Shown here in pieces: positions 1 through 7,324 of a DNA stretch of 10,960 bases. Source of the DNA: Bacillota bacterium. Lineage in GTDB: Bacteria > Bacillota > Clostridia > Acetivibrionales > DTU013. The stretch's first letter is position 1, and the number at the start of each line of letters is the position of its first letter. The notes below the pieces were generated by a model, which ran no database searches, was not told the origin of the DNA, and saw only the letters and a list, made by a program, of their open reading frames with translations. A program made the position numbers and the translations under genes. The stretch is taken from the NCBI GenBank assembly GCA_023439545.1, contig JAEXNT010000021.1, positions 1-10,960 on the forward strand, in the 5' to 3' direction.

Positions 1-24
1 AATAAGAAATTTTGGGGGCATATT

Positions 25-2499
25 ATGAATATACCCAGCAATATGAGACGCAACTATTTCCCGGAGCGTATCACGCAAGCCATGCTTTCGATCTTCGATT
101 ACCCGCTTGTCATTGTCGAAGCCCCCATGGGATATGGGAAAACGACCGCCGTCAGGGAAATTATGGGTAAAACCGCCGGAAAGCTACTGTGGCTGAGGGT
201 TTATGACAGCTCAAACAGCAGCTTCTGGAATGGATTTTGTAATTTGTTTTCCGAATTTGATATGGATGTTCCCATAAACCTTGCGCAGCTTGGAGTGCCC
301 AACGATAATACATCAAGACAGGATGCGGTGAAACTGCTTGAAGAGATTGATTTTCCGGAAAAGACCGTATTGGTGATAGACGATTATCACCTTATCGGCG
401 GAACGAATCCGGACAGTTTCTTGGAGTTCCTTGCCTTAAATAATGTAGAAAATCTTCACATAGTCCTGATTACACGCTTCAGCGAACTTCCAAACAGGGA
501 AGAGCTTCTGCTCAGGGGTGCTTTAAACCTCATAACCAAAGAAACATTCGAATTTAAACCGAAGGAAATAAAAAATTACTATAAATTGTGCGGGCGCAGC
601 ATTCAGAATGATAAAGCGGATAAACTGTATTCCTACACAGAGGGCTGGATCAGTGCACTTTATCTGCTGATGCTCAATTATGAAGACATCGACAGTCTTG
701 TGGCTACTGATATTTACAAGCTGCTTGAGAAGGCCGTATATGCTCCGCTGGCTGAAGAAACAAAAGATTTTCTCTTAACCATGTGTACTTTTGACCGGTT
801 TACCCTTGAACAGGCGATCTATATGTGGGGGAATGAAACTGCGGAAGCACAGCTGGGGAAGGTGATAAGCAGAAACGCTTTTGTACATTATGATGATAGG
901 ACCATGACCTATCAGATTCATACTATTTTTACGAATTACCTCAAGGATATTAAAAAAAGCAATATTGACAGGAATGATATCTATAGGAGAGCGGGACAAT
1001 GGTATTTAAATACCGGCGATTATTTTACGGCAATGCATTATTTCTATCTGTGTGCCGATTTTGAAGGTCTATTGACCTCTTTTGAAAAGGATAAAGGAAC
1101 TAGTTTCAACGCAGAGAACAAAGAATTGTTTATGAAGTATATGGAGGAATGCCCCGATAGTCTAAAAGCAAAGCGGCACCTATTGATGCTCACCTTTGCA
1201 ATGCAGTTGTTTGCTTTTAATGAGTTGGAGCTGTTCAGAAAAACCTGCAATGCATTTATTCATAATATCAATGCGGACGAAGAGCTCGATCCCGATATGA
1301 GAAAGGAATTATTGGGAGAATATGAGCTTCTTCTAAGTTTTACGGAATACAATGATATCAACAGGATGTCGGAGCATCATAAGAATGCCTGTAAACTGCT
1401 TGCCCGTCCCACCTCGATTTATGATACGAAAAACAGCTGGACATTTGGCTCACCGTCTGTTTTATACCTGTTTTACAGGGAAAGCGGCAAACTTTCCCAG
1501 CATGTAAAGGATATTATCGAGGCGATGCCATATTATTATCAATTGACGGATGGACATGGAAGCGGCGCGGAATATGTTATGGAAAGCGAAAGATATTTCA
1601 ACGCGGGGGATTTTGAAAATGCCGAGATATTCATGCATAGAGCTTTCAATAAAGCGCAATCAAAAATGAAAACAGACATTATGATATGTGCCGGATTTCT
1701 GCAAATGCGTATTGCATTTATGAGAGGTGATTTTGCAAACTTACTGGAACAATTGAATAACATGCGCAGGAATATCATCAGCAAACATAAATTCTTTTAT
1801 ATCCATACAGTAGAAATCAGTGAGGGCTTCATATATTCTTTGCTAAAACAGAGCGATATGATTCCAGAAAGGGTGGCAAAAGGGGACTTAAGCAGTTCTC
1901 TGCTGATGTTTCCCGCATTTGGAATGCTGAATATAGTATATGGCAGGGTTCTGCTGATCAATGGAGAGTACTTGAAGTTAATCGGAAGCTGCGAGCATTT
2001 CTTCGGATTGGCGTCTGTCTTTTCCAATCTGCTGGGACAGATTTATACTTATATCTACCTTGCGGCGGCTAATAAGCGGATTTTCAGGGAGGAGGACGCA
2101 CTTTCGGCGCTTGTAAGGGCTCTTGATATTGCAATGCCCGATAAGCTGTACATGCCTTTTGTCGAGAACGGGGATTATGTCAAGCCCATCCTGGAGCAGC
2201 TCTGTAAAGAAGGAAAATATCACGGGGATATTACAAGGATATTGGAGCTTTACGAAATATACCACAAGTCTTTTGAGAAAATTACGAAGGAGTATTTTGC
2301 GGTGAAAGAAAACCCCAGTTTGACCGGCAGAGAAACGGAAATAGCGCTGCTTGCGTCGGAGGGACTGACCAACCGGGAAATCAGCGAAAGGCTGTTTATT
2401 TCGCCGAATACTGTCAAAACGGCTCTAAAGGGAGTCTTTGAGAAGCTGGAGGTCAACTCAAGAGCGTTGTTGAAGCAAAAAATGGATAAATTGAATTAG
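25..2499 (+). CDS. MalT/LAL-type LuxR-family transcriptional regulator
   Basis: Large cytoplasmic ATP-dependent transcription activator of the MalT/LAL class, 824 residues, in the usual 800-900 range. A Walker A motif APMGYGKTT is at residues 33-41 (Lys39), a Walker B LVIDD at 116-120, and the family's 'LITR' strand ends at Arg151. Together they form the STAND-type NTPase. The middle (about 330-750) is helical and TPR-like, the usual effector-sensing part. The C-terminus (766-824) is a LuxR helix-turn-helix that begins LTGRETEIALL and contains TNREISERLFISPNTVK. The usual VKxH position reads VKTA. The start at 25 follows GGGGG at 14-18 with a 6-base spacer. The inducer cannot be read from sequence. 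Strong terminator follows; the DUF2442 and SLH genes downstream are the nearest candidate targets, which is inference. The family call is secure, the regulon unknown. Confidence 0.93.
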   Translation: MNIPSNMRRNYFPERITQAMLSIFDYPLVIVEAPMGYGKTTAVREIMGKTAGKLLWLRVYDSSNSSFWNGFCNLFSEFDMDVPINLAQLGVPNDNTSRQDAVKLLEEIDFPEKTVLVIDDYHLIGGTNPDSFLEFLALNNVENLHIVLITRFSELPNREELLLRGALNLITKETFEFKPKEIKNYYKLCGRSIQNDKADKLYSYTEGWISALYLLMLNYEDIDSLVATDIYKLLEKAVYAPLAEETKDFLLTMCTFDRFTLEQAIYMWGNETAEAQLGKVISRNAFVHYDDRTMTYQIHTIFTNYLKDIKKSNIDRNDIYRRAGQWYLNTGDYFTAMHYFYLCADFEGLLTSFEKDKGTSFNAENKELFMKYMEECPDSLKAKRHLLMLTFAMQLFAFNELELFRKTCNAFIHNINADEELDPDMRKELLGEYELLLSFTEYNDINRMSEHHKNACKLLARPTSIYDTKNSWTFGSPSVLYLFYRESGKLSQHVKDIIEAMPYYYQLTDGHGSGAEYVMESERYFNAGDFENAEIFMHRAFNKAQSKMKTDIMICAGFLQMRIAFMRGDFANLLEQLNNMRRNIISKHKFFYIHTVEISEGFIYSLLKQSDMIPERVAKGDLSSSLLMFPAFGMLNIVYGRVLLINGEYLKLIGSCEHFFGLASVFSNLLGQIYTYIYLAAANKRIFREEDALSALVRALDIAMPDKLYMPFVENGDYVKPILEQLCKEGKYHGDITRILELYEIYHKSFEKITKEYFAVKENPSLTGRETEIALLASEGLTNREISERLFISPNTVKTALKGVFEKLEVNSRALLKQKMDKLN

Positions 2500-2535
2500 G
2501 AAACAAAAAAACCACCCACCGGGTGATATAAAGCG

Positions 2536-2576
2536 AAAAAAATCCACTATACAATCATAATATGGTGGATTTTTTT
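2536..2576 (+). terminator. Hairpin terminator after the LuxR gene, symmetric on both strands
   Basis: The arms 2536-2547 and 2565-2576 are a perfect 12-bp inverted repeat (seven A, then TCCAC; GTGGA, then seven T). The pairing continues through T2548-G2564 and three A-T pairs, leaving a 9-base loop at 2552-2560. The T-run on the 3' side makes it a factor-independent terminator. The matching A-run means it would also work for transcription from the other side, although no leftward gene is in view. It begins 37 bases after the LuxR stop codon. A second small stem, CACCC-ACC-GGGTG at 2513-2525, lies just before it. Confidence 0.85.
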
Positions 2577-2618
2577 CATGCGTGCATCAGGTATGCGTTC
2601 TTGCGGTGAGGTGATGGG

Positions 2619-2849
2619 ATGAGTCATATTAAGGGAGTAGTGCCGAAGGACGACTACAGACTGGAGGTACTGCTGGAGAATGGCAGCAGTATTACTTTGA
2701 ACCTGGAAGGCCGGCTTCAGACCGTACGTTTCGGAATGCTGGCAGACAGGGAGCTTTTTATGCGGGCAACCACCGACGGCAACTATATCCGGTGGGACAA
2801 CAAAATAGAGATTTCAGTCAATGAGGTTTTTCAACTGGCACAGAAGTAA
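2619..2849 (+). CDS. Small DUF2442-type protein
   Basis: 76-residue soluble protein without signal peptide or membrane segment. The pattern DYRLEVLLENG near the N-terminus, followed by a short beta-rich body with ELF, GNYIRWDN and a final helix, fits the DUF2442 family (usually 75-100 residues). DUF2442 proteins have no firmly assigned biochemical role. They are often found beside DUF4160 proteins in toxin-antitoxin-like pairs, but no such partner is here. The start is set by GAGG at 2608-2611, 7 bases before ATG. It lies 42 bases after the upstream terminator stem and 31 bases before the SLH surface-protein gene, so it is probably co-transcribed with that gene. The family assignment rests on pattern recognition and could be wrong at this length. 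Confidence 0.75.
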   Translation: MSHIKGVVPKDDYRLEVLLENGSSITLNLEGRLQTVRFGMLADRELFMRATTDGNYIRWDNKIEISVNEVFQLAQK

Positions 2850-2866
2850 ATGCATTGAGGAAATAA

Positions 2867-2872
2867 AGGGGG
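2867..2872 (+). promoter_or_regulatory. Ribosome binding site deciding the SLH protein start
   Basis: AGGGGG lies 8 bases before ATG 2881. It sits only 2 bases before the in-frame ATG at 2875, and another in-frame ATG at 2821 would overlap the DUF2442 gene and put charged residues before the signal peptide. This favours 2881, which gives an N-terminus of M-R-K-K-R directly before the hydrophobic core. Confidence 0.8.
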
Positions 2873-2880
2873 ATATGAAA

Positions 2881-5800
2881 ATGAGAAAAAAGAGGTTTTT
2901 ATCATTCGTAATGGCTCTGGCCGTGCTCCTGTGCATGTTGGCCGGGACACAGCCTGCGTTAGCCGATGTGCCGACGCCAATGTTTGATTTCGATTCATCC
3001 ACAGGCACAATAACAGGGTACAACGGCTCGGGAGGAGATGTAGCAATCCCGGAAACCATAGAAGGTGTAGCTGTTACGGCAATTGGGGCGGGTGCATTTG
3101 AAAGTGAACATAATATAACCAGCATAACGATTCCAGCAAGTATAACGAACATAGGATGCCATTCCTTTGATTACTGCACTGACTTAATGGCGATATACTT
3201 CGAGGGTGACAAGCCGGTCTTTGATAATAGCAGCTCAAATTTTATGGACGTTGACGGTAATTGCAAAGTTTATTATAAATCGACAAGTACAGGGTTTGAG
3301 GACAAGCTTTACGGCCGTCCGACGTACCCCCTCTATCGTTCTGAAATCGCGTCAGCCAGCGGCGGAAGCCTCTTTTTCAAGTCGTTTGCCGGCGGAAGTA
3401 TTCCGATTATCGCAACAACCAGTGCAGGTGCGGCCTGGATAGCAGAGGATACGACCGTGGATCTGGAAATTGTACCGGACACTGGGATGCAGTTAAAAAG
3501 AGGGTCGTTGAAATATAACAACGGCATGGATCATCCTGTCAATGGAACAAGCTTCGCAATGCCAGCCGGTCAGGTGACGGTATCGGCGGAGTTTATGCCT
3601 GTTGCAGCCAAGACATATGCTGTGACTGTTGAAACATTGACAGGCGGCAGTATTACGCCAAATCTGACAGACGCTGCTCCGGGAGAAATCATCAATCTTG
3701 TGATATCGCCGTCGGAAGGCAAAATGCTCAAGGCTGGTACACTGAAATACTCCTTCGACGGGCAGGCTTATGACATAAGCGGAACAAGCTTTACCATGCC
3801 GGAAGGAGATGTAAGTATAACGGCGGAGTTTGAAGCTATGGACTATGAGTTTGATTCGTTTACAGGCACGATTACAAAATATACCGGAGCAGGAGGGAAT
3901 GTCATAATCCCTTCCCAAATAAACGGCGTGACAGTCACCGCAATTGGGGATAGCGCATTTGAAGGCTGCAGTACATTAACCGGCGTGAGAATTCCCGACG
4001 GCGTAACCGGTATAGGAGAATACGCATTCTTCGAATGCGTAAATTTAATAAGCGCTACGCTTCCCGATAGCATTAAAAGCTTGGGAGACTGTATATTTTA
4101 TCAATGCGACTTACTTGCCAGCGTCAACATTCCAGCCGGGATTACAGAAATACCCGACTGTGCATTTCAAGAATGCTACGCTTTGAAAAGCATAACAATC
4201 CCGTCTAATATAACAAGAATCGGGGAGAATGCCTTTGCTCTCTGTTCAGGTCTGGAAAGCATAATTATACCGGCAAGCGTTACGAGTATCGGTGATTTTG
4301 CCTTTGCCGGCCCGAACTTCGGGAGCAGCCGAGACAACATAAGTGCGGTAATATTCCTGGGAAATGCCCCAACCTTGGGAAATTATGTGTTCGACTATAA
4401 CGCTTCCGATCTCAAAATCTACTATTCCACACTCGCTACAGGATTTACCCCCACCAAGTGGAACAATTATACCACAGAATCCTATGACCCGTCCGCCACC
4501 TATACGGTAACCTATAACGCAAATGGAGGTACAGGCGATGTTCCGGCCGATGCTTCAACGTATCAAATCGGCGATTATGCTGAGATAGCTGAAAATGGCG
4601 GCATAGCAAAGACGGGGTACGTATTCGGCGGTTGGAACATAGCTGCTTCCGGACTTGGTATTAACTATGAAGACGGCGATCGGATGCTGATACTGAATGA
4701 ATCGGTAACGTTATATGCAAACTGGATCAGGATGTACGCCATAAACATAGCATCGGTCCAGCATGGCCATCTTTCCACATCAATTTATGACGAAGGCGGA
4801 AAAGGGAGAGGCTCTGTAAAAGCAGAGGCATCTGTTAAGGGCGGTGCGCCCAATGTTACAGCGGCAAAGGAAGGCGAACAAATCCGGGTTGTTGTGGAAC
4901 CGGATGAGGGCTGGCGCCTCAAATCAGGCAGCTTGAAATATAATGACGGGGAAAAGGATTGTCTGATTGAGGAAGGATCCGATGGCGAAGGTGAAGGCTT
5001 CGAAGGCAAAGAAGGTGTTCCTGAACAAATTATAGAAACAGGCGGAAAAGGAAAACCATCGGATGCGGACGGGTTGTATGTTTTCGAAATGCCGGCGTCA
5101 GATATCACAATATCTGCAGTATTCGAATCTACTACGCCTCAAACTCCGGATGACGGTGATACCTCATCGGGCGGCGGCACAACAACTCCTCCTGCTACGC
5201 CTCCGCCTGCGCCAGTAACGACTATTGAAATCAGGGAAACTCCTGGGACAGGAAATAGAGCGACAATTATTACAGGCATAGTAAATGCATATGCAAAGGA
5301 TGACGGAAAGGGAAATGCGACGGTCGCCCTGACAGAAGGCCAGGTCAAGGATGCCCTGAATAAAGCGCTTGCAGAAGCCGCCAGGAAGGGCGGGAACACG
5401 GAAGTCAGGGTTGAAATCAAGGTGACTGCGCCAACCGGTGCGAAATCCGTTGAAACAAGCATCCCAAAGGCTGCGGTTGATGCGGTGGCCGGGAGCAAGG
5501 CGGTTGCCATGAACGTATCGACGCCGCTTGCCTCACTATCCTTTGACGGGAACTCACTGGATACTATCTCCAAGGCGGCGGGAGACTTGAAAATTTCAAT
5601 TGCCGGGGTGGATGCGGCAGCTCTTTCAAATGAAGCAAAGAGAGTTATCGGGGGCAGGCCGGTAATCAATTTCAACGTGACCTGCGGCAATAAAACGATT
5701 TCACAGTTCGGCGGAAATGTAACCGTATCCATTCCATACACTCCCAAAGCCGGAGAGGATACGAATGCCATCGTCATATACTGCATCAATTCCGAGGGTA

Positions 5801-6444
5801 AACCGGAAGCGGTCGGCAATTGTGCATATGATCCGGCAACCGGAACGGTTCGATTTAAAACCAACCATTTGTCAACGTATGCTGTGGGCTACAATAAAGT
5901 CGACTTCAAGGATGTTCCTGCAAACGCAAGGTATGCCAAAGCAGCCGGTTTTGTGGCGGCAAGGGGTATTACGGATGGCACCGGAAACGGCAGCTTCAGC
6001 CCTGAAGCGAAATTGACAAGAGGACAGCTGCTCGTCATGCTGATGAGAGCATATGGCATCGGCCCCGACAAAGCCCCGAAGGACAACTTTTCGGATGCCG
6101 GGAACACCTATTATACGGGTTATCTCGCCGCAGCGAAGAGATTGGGCATATCGGACGGCATAGGCAGCAATAAGTACGCTCCCGAAAAGGAAATCACCAG
6201 GCAGGAGATGTACACACTTGCGTACAATGTGTTGAAATCAATTGGCCAGCTGCCGGCTGATGCTTCAGGAAAGACATTAAAAGACTTCACCGATGCAGAC
6301 AAGGTGGCGAACTGGGCAAAGGATGCGATGACGTTTATGGTGAATAACGGAATCGTTGTCGAAAGCGGCAGCAGTCTCTTGCCGGACGAAAAGGCAAACA
6401 GGGCGTATATGGCTCAAGTATTGTATAATTTGCTGACTAAGTAG
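2881..6444 (+). CDS. Secreted S-layer-anchored surface protein with LRR_5 (BspA-type), InlB-like repeats and three SLH domains
   Basis: 1187-residue exported cell-surface protein. Residues 1-28 are a signal peptide (MRKKR, hydrophobic core, cleavage after ALA). Order of parts: BspA-type LRR_5 unit about 37-140; beta repeat with an RGSLKYN motif about 155-240; a second such repeat about 245-318; larger LRR_5 block about 324-530 with repeating 'IP..(I/V)T.IG..AF..C..L' units; Listeria-Bacteroides type repeat about 541-616 (YTVTYNANGG, GYVFGGW, LYANW); third beta repeat about 619-747 with charged insertions; Pro/Thr linker about 750-780; beta-rich domain about 783-1000; SLH domains about 1007-1059, 1069-1120 and 1134-1187. 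The SLH signature positions read LTRGQ, ITRQE and ANRAY, so the third is divergent. SLH domains bind pyruvylated secondary wall polymer, and LRR/InlB-like parts usually mediate adhesion or binding; the ligand is unknown. A terminator follows 165 bases downstream. Confidence 0.93.
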   Translation: MRKKRFLSFVMALAVLLCMLAGTQPALADVPTPMFDFDSSTGTITGYNGSGGDVAIPETIEGVAVTAIGAGAFESEHNITSITIPASITNIGCHSFDYCTDLMAIYFEGDKPVFDNSSSNFMDVDGNCKVYYKSTSTGFEDKLYGRPTYPLYRSEIASASGGSLFFKSFAGGSIPIIATTSAGAAWIAEDTTVDLEIVPDTGMQLKRGSLKYNNGMDHPVNGTSFAMPAGQVTVSAEFMPVAAKTYAVTVETLTGGSITPNLTDAAPGEIINLVISPSEGKMLKAGTLKYSFDGQAYDISGTSFTMPEGDVSITAEFEAMDYEFDSFTGTITKYTGAGGNVIIPSQINGVTVTAIGDSAFEGCSTLTGVRIPDGVTGIGEYAFFECVNLISATLPDSIKSLGDCIFYQCDLLASVNIPAGITEIPDCAFQECYALKSITIPSNITRIGENAFALCSGLESIIIPASVTSIGDFAFAGPNFGSSRDNISAVIFLGNAPTLGNYVFDYNASDLKIYYSTLATGFTPTKWNNYTTESYDPSATYTVTYNANGGTGDVPADASTYQIGDYAEIAENGGIAKTGYVFGGWNIAASGLGINYEDGDRMLILNESVTLYANWIRMYAINIASVQHGHLSTSIYDEGGKGRGSVKAEASVKGGAPNVTAAKEGEQIRVVVEPDEGWRLKSGSLKYNDGEKDCLIEEGSDGEGEGFEGKEGVPEQIIETGGKGKPSDADGLYVFEMPASDITISAVFESTTPQTPDDGDTSSGGGTTTPPATPPPAPVTTIEIRETPGTGNRATIITGIVNAYAKDDGKGNATVALTEGQVKDALNKALAEAARKGGNTEVRVEIKVTAPTGAKSVETSIPKAAVDAVAGSKAVAMNVSTPLASLSFDGNSLDTISKAAGDLKISIAGVDAAALSNEAKRVIGGRPVINFNVTCGNKTISQFGGNVTVSIPYTPKAGEDTNAIVIYCINSEGKPEAVGNCAYDPATGTVRFKTNHLSTYAVGYNKVDFKDVPANARYAKAAGFVAARGITDGTGNGSFSPEAKLTRGQLLVMLMRAYGIGPDKAPKDNFSDAGNTYYTGYLAAAKRLGISDGIGSNKYAPEKEITRQEMYTLAYNVLKSIGQLPADASGKTLKDFTDADKVANWAKDAMTFMVNNGIVVESGSSLLPDEKANRAYMAQVLYNLLTK
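2989..3168 (+). repeat. LRR_5 module, copy 1
   Basis: Residues 37-96 of the surface protein align without gaps to residues 324-383 (copy 2), with about 33 of 60 positions identical by eye. Shared anchors are FDS.TGTIT, VTAIG, AFE and IP...T.IG. This indicates internal duplication of a whole LRR-start module, not just of single 23-residue repeats. Confidence 0.8.
3850..4029 (+). repeat. LRR_5 module, copy 2
   Basis: Partner of the module at 2989-3168, in the same frame and of the same length. This copy is followed by several more LRR_5 units, whereas copy 1 goes directly into a beta repeat. Copy 1 is therefore either a truncated LRR block or a capping element. DNA identity is lower than protein identity, so the duplication is old. 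Confidence 0.8.
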
Positions 6445-6609
6445 TCCAATCAGGGATGCTACGCTTGTATCAACTATTTTGTACAGGTTACTGCCACCAG
6501 GCTGCAATTACACCTTGGACTTATGGAGGGACTGACACGGTTTACCCAAAACCTTTCCATCCCGGGATCAATGCAATCAACACGCTGAGGCACAGATACA
6601 GGCAGGACC
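6445..6609. other. Spacer after the SLH gene with no recognised gene
   Basis: This stretch runs from the SLH stop codon to the terminator stem. Short open frames cross it (one starts at 6456), but none has a convincing ribosome site or a protein pattern I recognise, and I see no riboswitch consensus. The simplest reading is a long 3' untranslated region of the surface-protein mRNA. Confidence 0.4.
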
Positions 6610-6638
6610 AAAGACTGCGAGACTTTCGCAGTCTTTTT
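6610..6638 (+). terminator. Rho-independent terminator after the SLH gene
   Basis: AAAGACTGCGA (6610-6620) pairs perfectly with TCGCAGTCTTT (6626-6636) around the 5-base loop GACTT, and the T-run extends to 6638. It ends the DUF2442-SLH unit and separates it from the nitroreductase gene, which starts 73 bases further on. Confidence 0.9.
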
Positions 6639-6695
6639 ATTGTGATAAGAAAACATCTGGATTCCATATTTTATTTGTATTAGTATAGAACAGTG

Positions 6696-6702
6696 AAGGG
6701 AG
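6696..6702 (+). promoter_or_regulatory. Ribosome binding site deciding the nitroreductase start
   Basis: AAGGGAG directly abuts an in-frame ATG at 6703, too close for initiation, but stands 9 bases before ATG 6712. The later start removes three residues (MLF) and gives the family-typical N-terminus MDVINAI. Confidence 0.75.
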
Positions 6703-6711
6703 ATGCTTTTT

Positions 6712-7233
6712 ATGGATGTAATAAATGCGATTCAAAACAGGAGGAGCATAAGAAAGTACAGCCCCCGTATTGTTGAGGAAGAGAAGCTGCTAAAGGTACT
6801 GGAGGCAGGGAGATTGTCTCCTTCGGCAAGCAACCGGCAATCATGGAAGTTTGTCGTTGTGAGAGACCCGCTGACAAGAGAAAAACTGGCAGAAGCTGCG
6901 GGCGGACAAACTTTTGTCGGTCAAGCTCCTGTCATAATTGTTTCATGCGGGACGGATCCCGATAGCATTATGGCGTGCGGACAACACAGATGTTCCGTAG
7001 ATTTGTCAATTGCCACCGCTTACATGATTCTTGAAGCATATGAACAGGGTCTAGGCACGTGCTGGCTCGGCCATTTTGATGAAAAAACGGTCAAGGAAAT
7101 TTTAAATATTCCTGATAATGTAAGAGTTATTGCCATGACGCCTCTTGGTTATCCGGATGAAACACCCTCCGAGAGACCAAGAAAGAAGCTTGAAGAAGTT
7201 ATTTGCCATGACCGGTATAAAGAAGGGGCTTAA
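6712..7233 (+). CDS. Nitroreductase-family flavoprotein
   Basis: 173-residue cytoplasmic oxidoreductase of the nitroreductase superfamily, expected to bind FMN and reduce its substrate with NAD(P)H as a homodimer. The N-terminal RRSIRKY (10-16) is the classical FMN phosphate-binding motif. SPSASNRQSW (36-45) is the family's second FMN-contacting segment. GLGTCWLG (113-120) is the motif following the long central helix, and the C-terminal part has the usual PLGYPDE sequence. The length matches compact members of the family (about 165-190). No ferredoxin domain is fused. The natural substrate cannot be told from sequence, since members range from nitroaromatic and quinone reductases to dehydrogenases of biosynthetic intermediates. 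The deiminase-family gene follows after 91 bases without an evident terminator, so the two may form one transcript. Confidence 0.9.
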   Translation: MDVINAIQNRRSIRKYSPRIVEEEKLLKVLEAGRLSPSASNRQSWKFVVVRDPLTREKLAEAAGGQTFVGQAPVIIVSCGTDPDSIMACGQHRCSVDLSIATAYMILEAYEQGLGTCWLGHFDEKTVKEILNIPDNVRVIAMTPLGYPDETPSERPRKKLEEVICHDRYKEGA

Positions 7234-7324
7234 TCTATCCCGGACCGAATGGAGGCAATACTTTTTTGATATTTACGTTACGTTTCTGGAAAGACTACGT
7301 TTACAAACTAGCAGGAGTGTAACT

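Noticed and set aside
2578..2622. 14-codon upstream frame overlapping the DUF2442 start by ATGA
   Set aside because: No ribosome site precedes its ATG, which directly follows the terminator T-run; the overlap is probably chance.
2821..2880. Upstream in-frame ATGs (2821, 2875) as start of the SLH protein
   Set aside because: 2821 overlaps the DUF2442 gene and puts a charged stretch before the signal peptide; 2875 is only 2 bases from the ribosome site. ATG 2881 has proper spacing.
2881..2940. Lipoprotein signal (Cys18 in the hydrophobic core)
   Set aside because: The residues before Cys18 (VLL) do not make a lipobox, and an ALA cleavage site follows at residues 26-28; anchoring is explained by the SLH domains.
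5139..5864. Long minus-strand open frame (241 codons) inside the SLH gene
   Set aside because: It is antisense to a well-supported coding domain, has low-complexity Pro/Ala/Val composition and lacks any domain pattern; it mirrors the codon bias of the + strand gene.
7145..7324. N-terminal extension of the deiminase frame into the nitroreductase gene
   Set aside because: The extra 60 residues read from the nitroreductase gene in another frame and do not resemble the family; AGGAG and family alignment support 7325.
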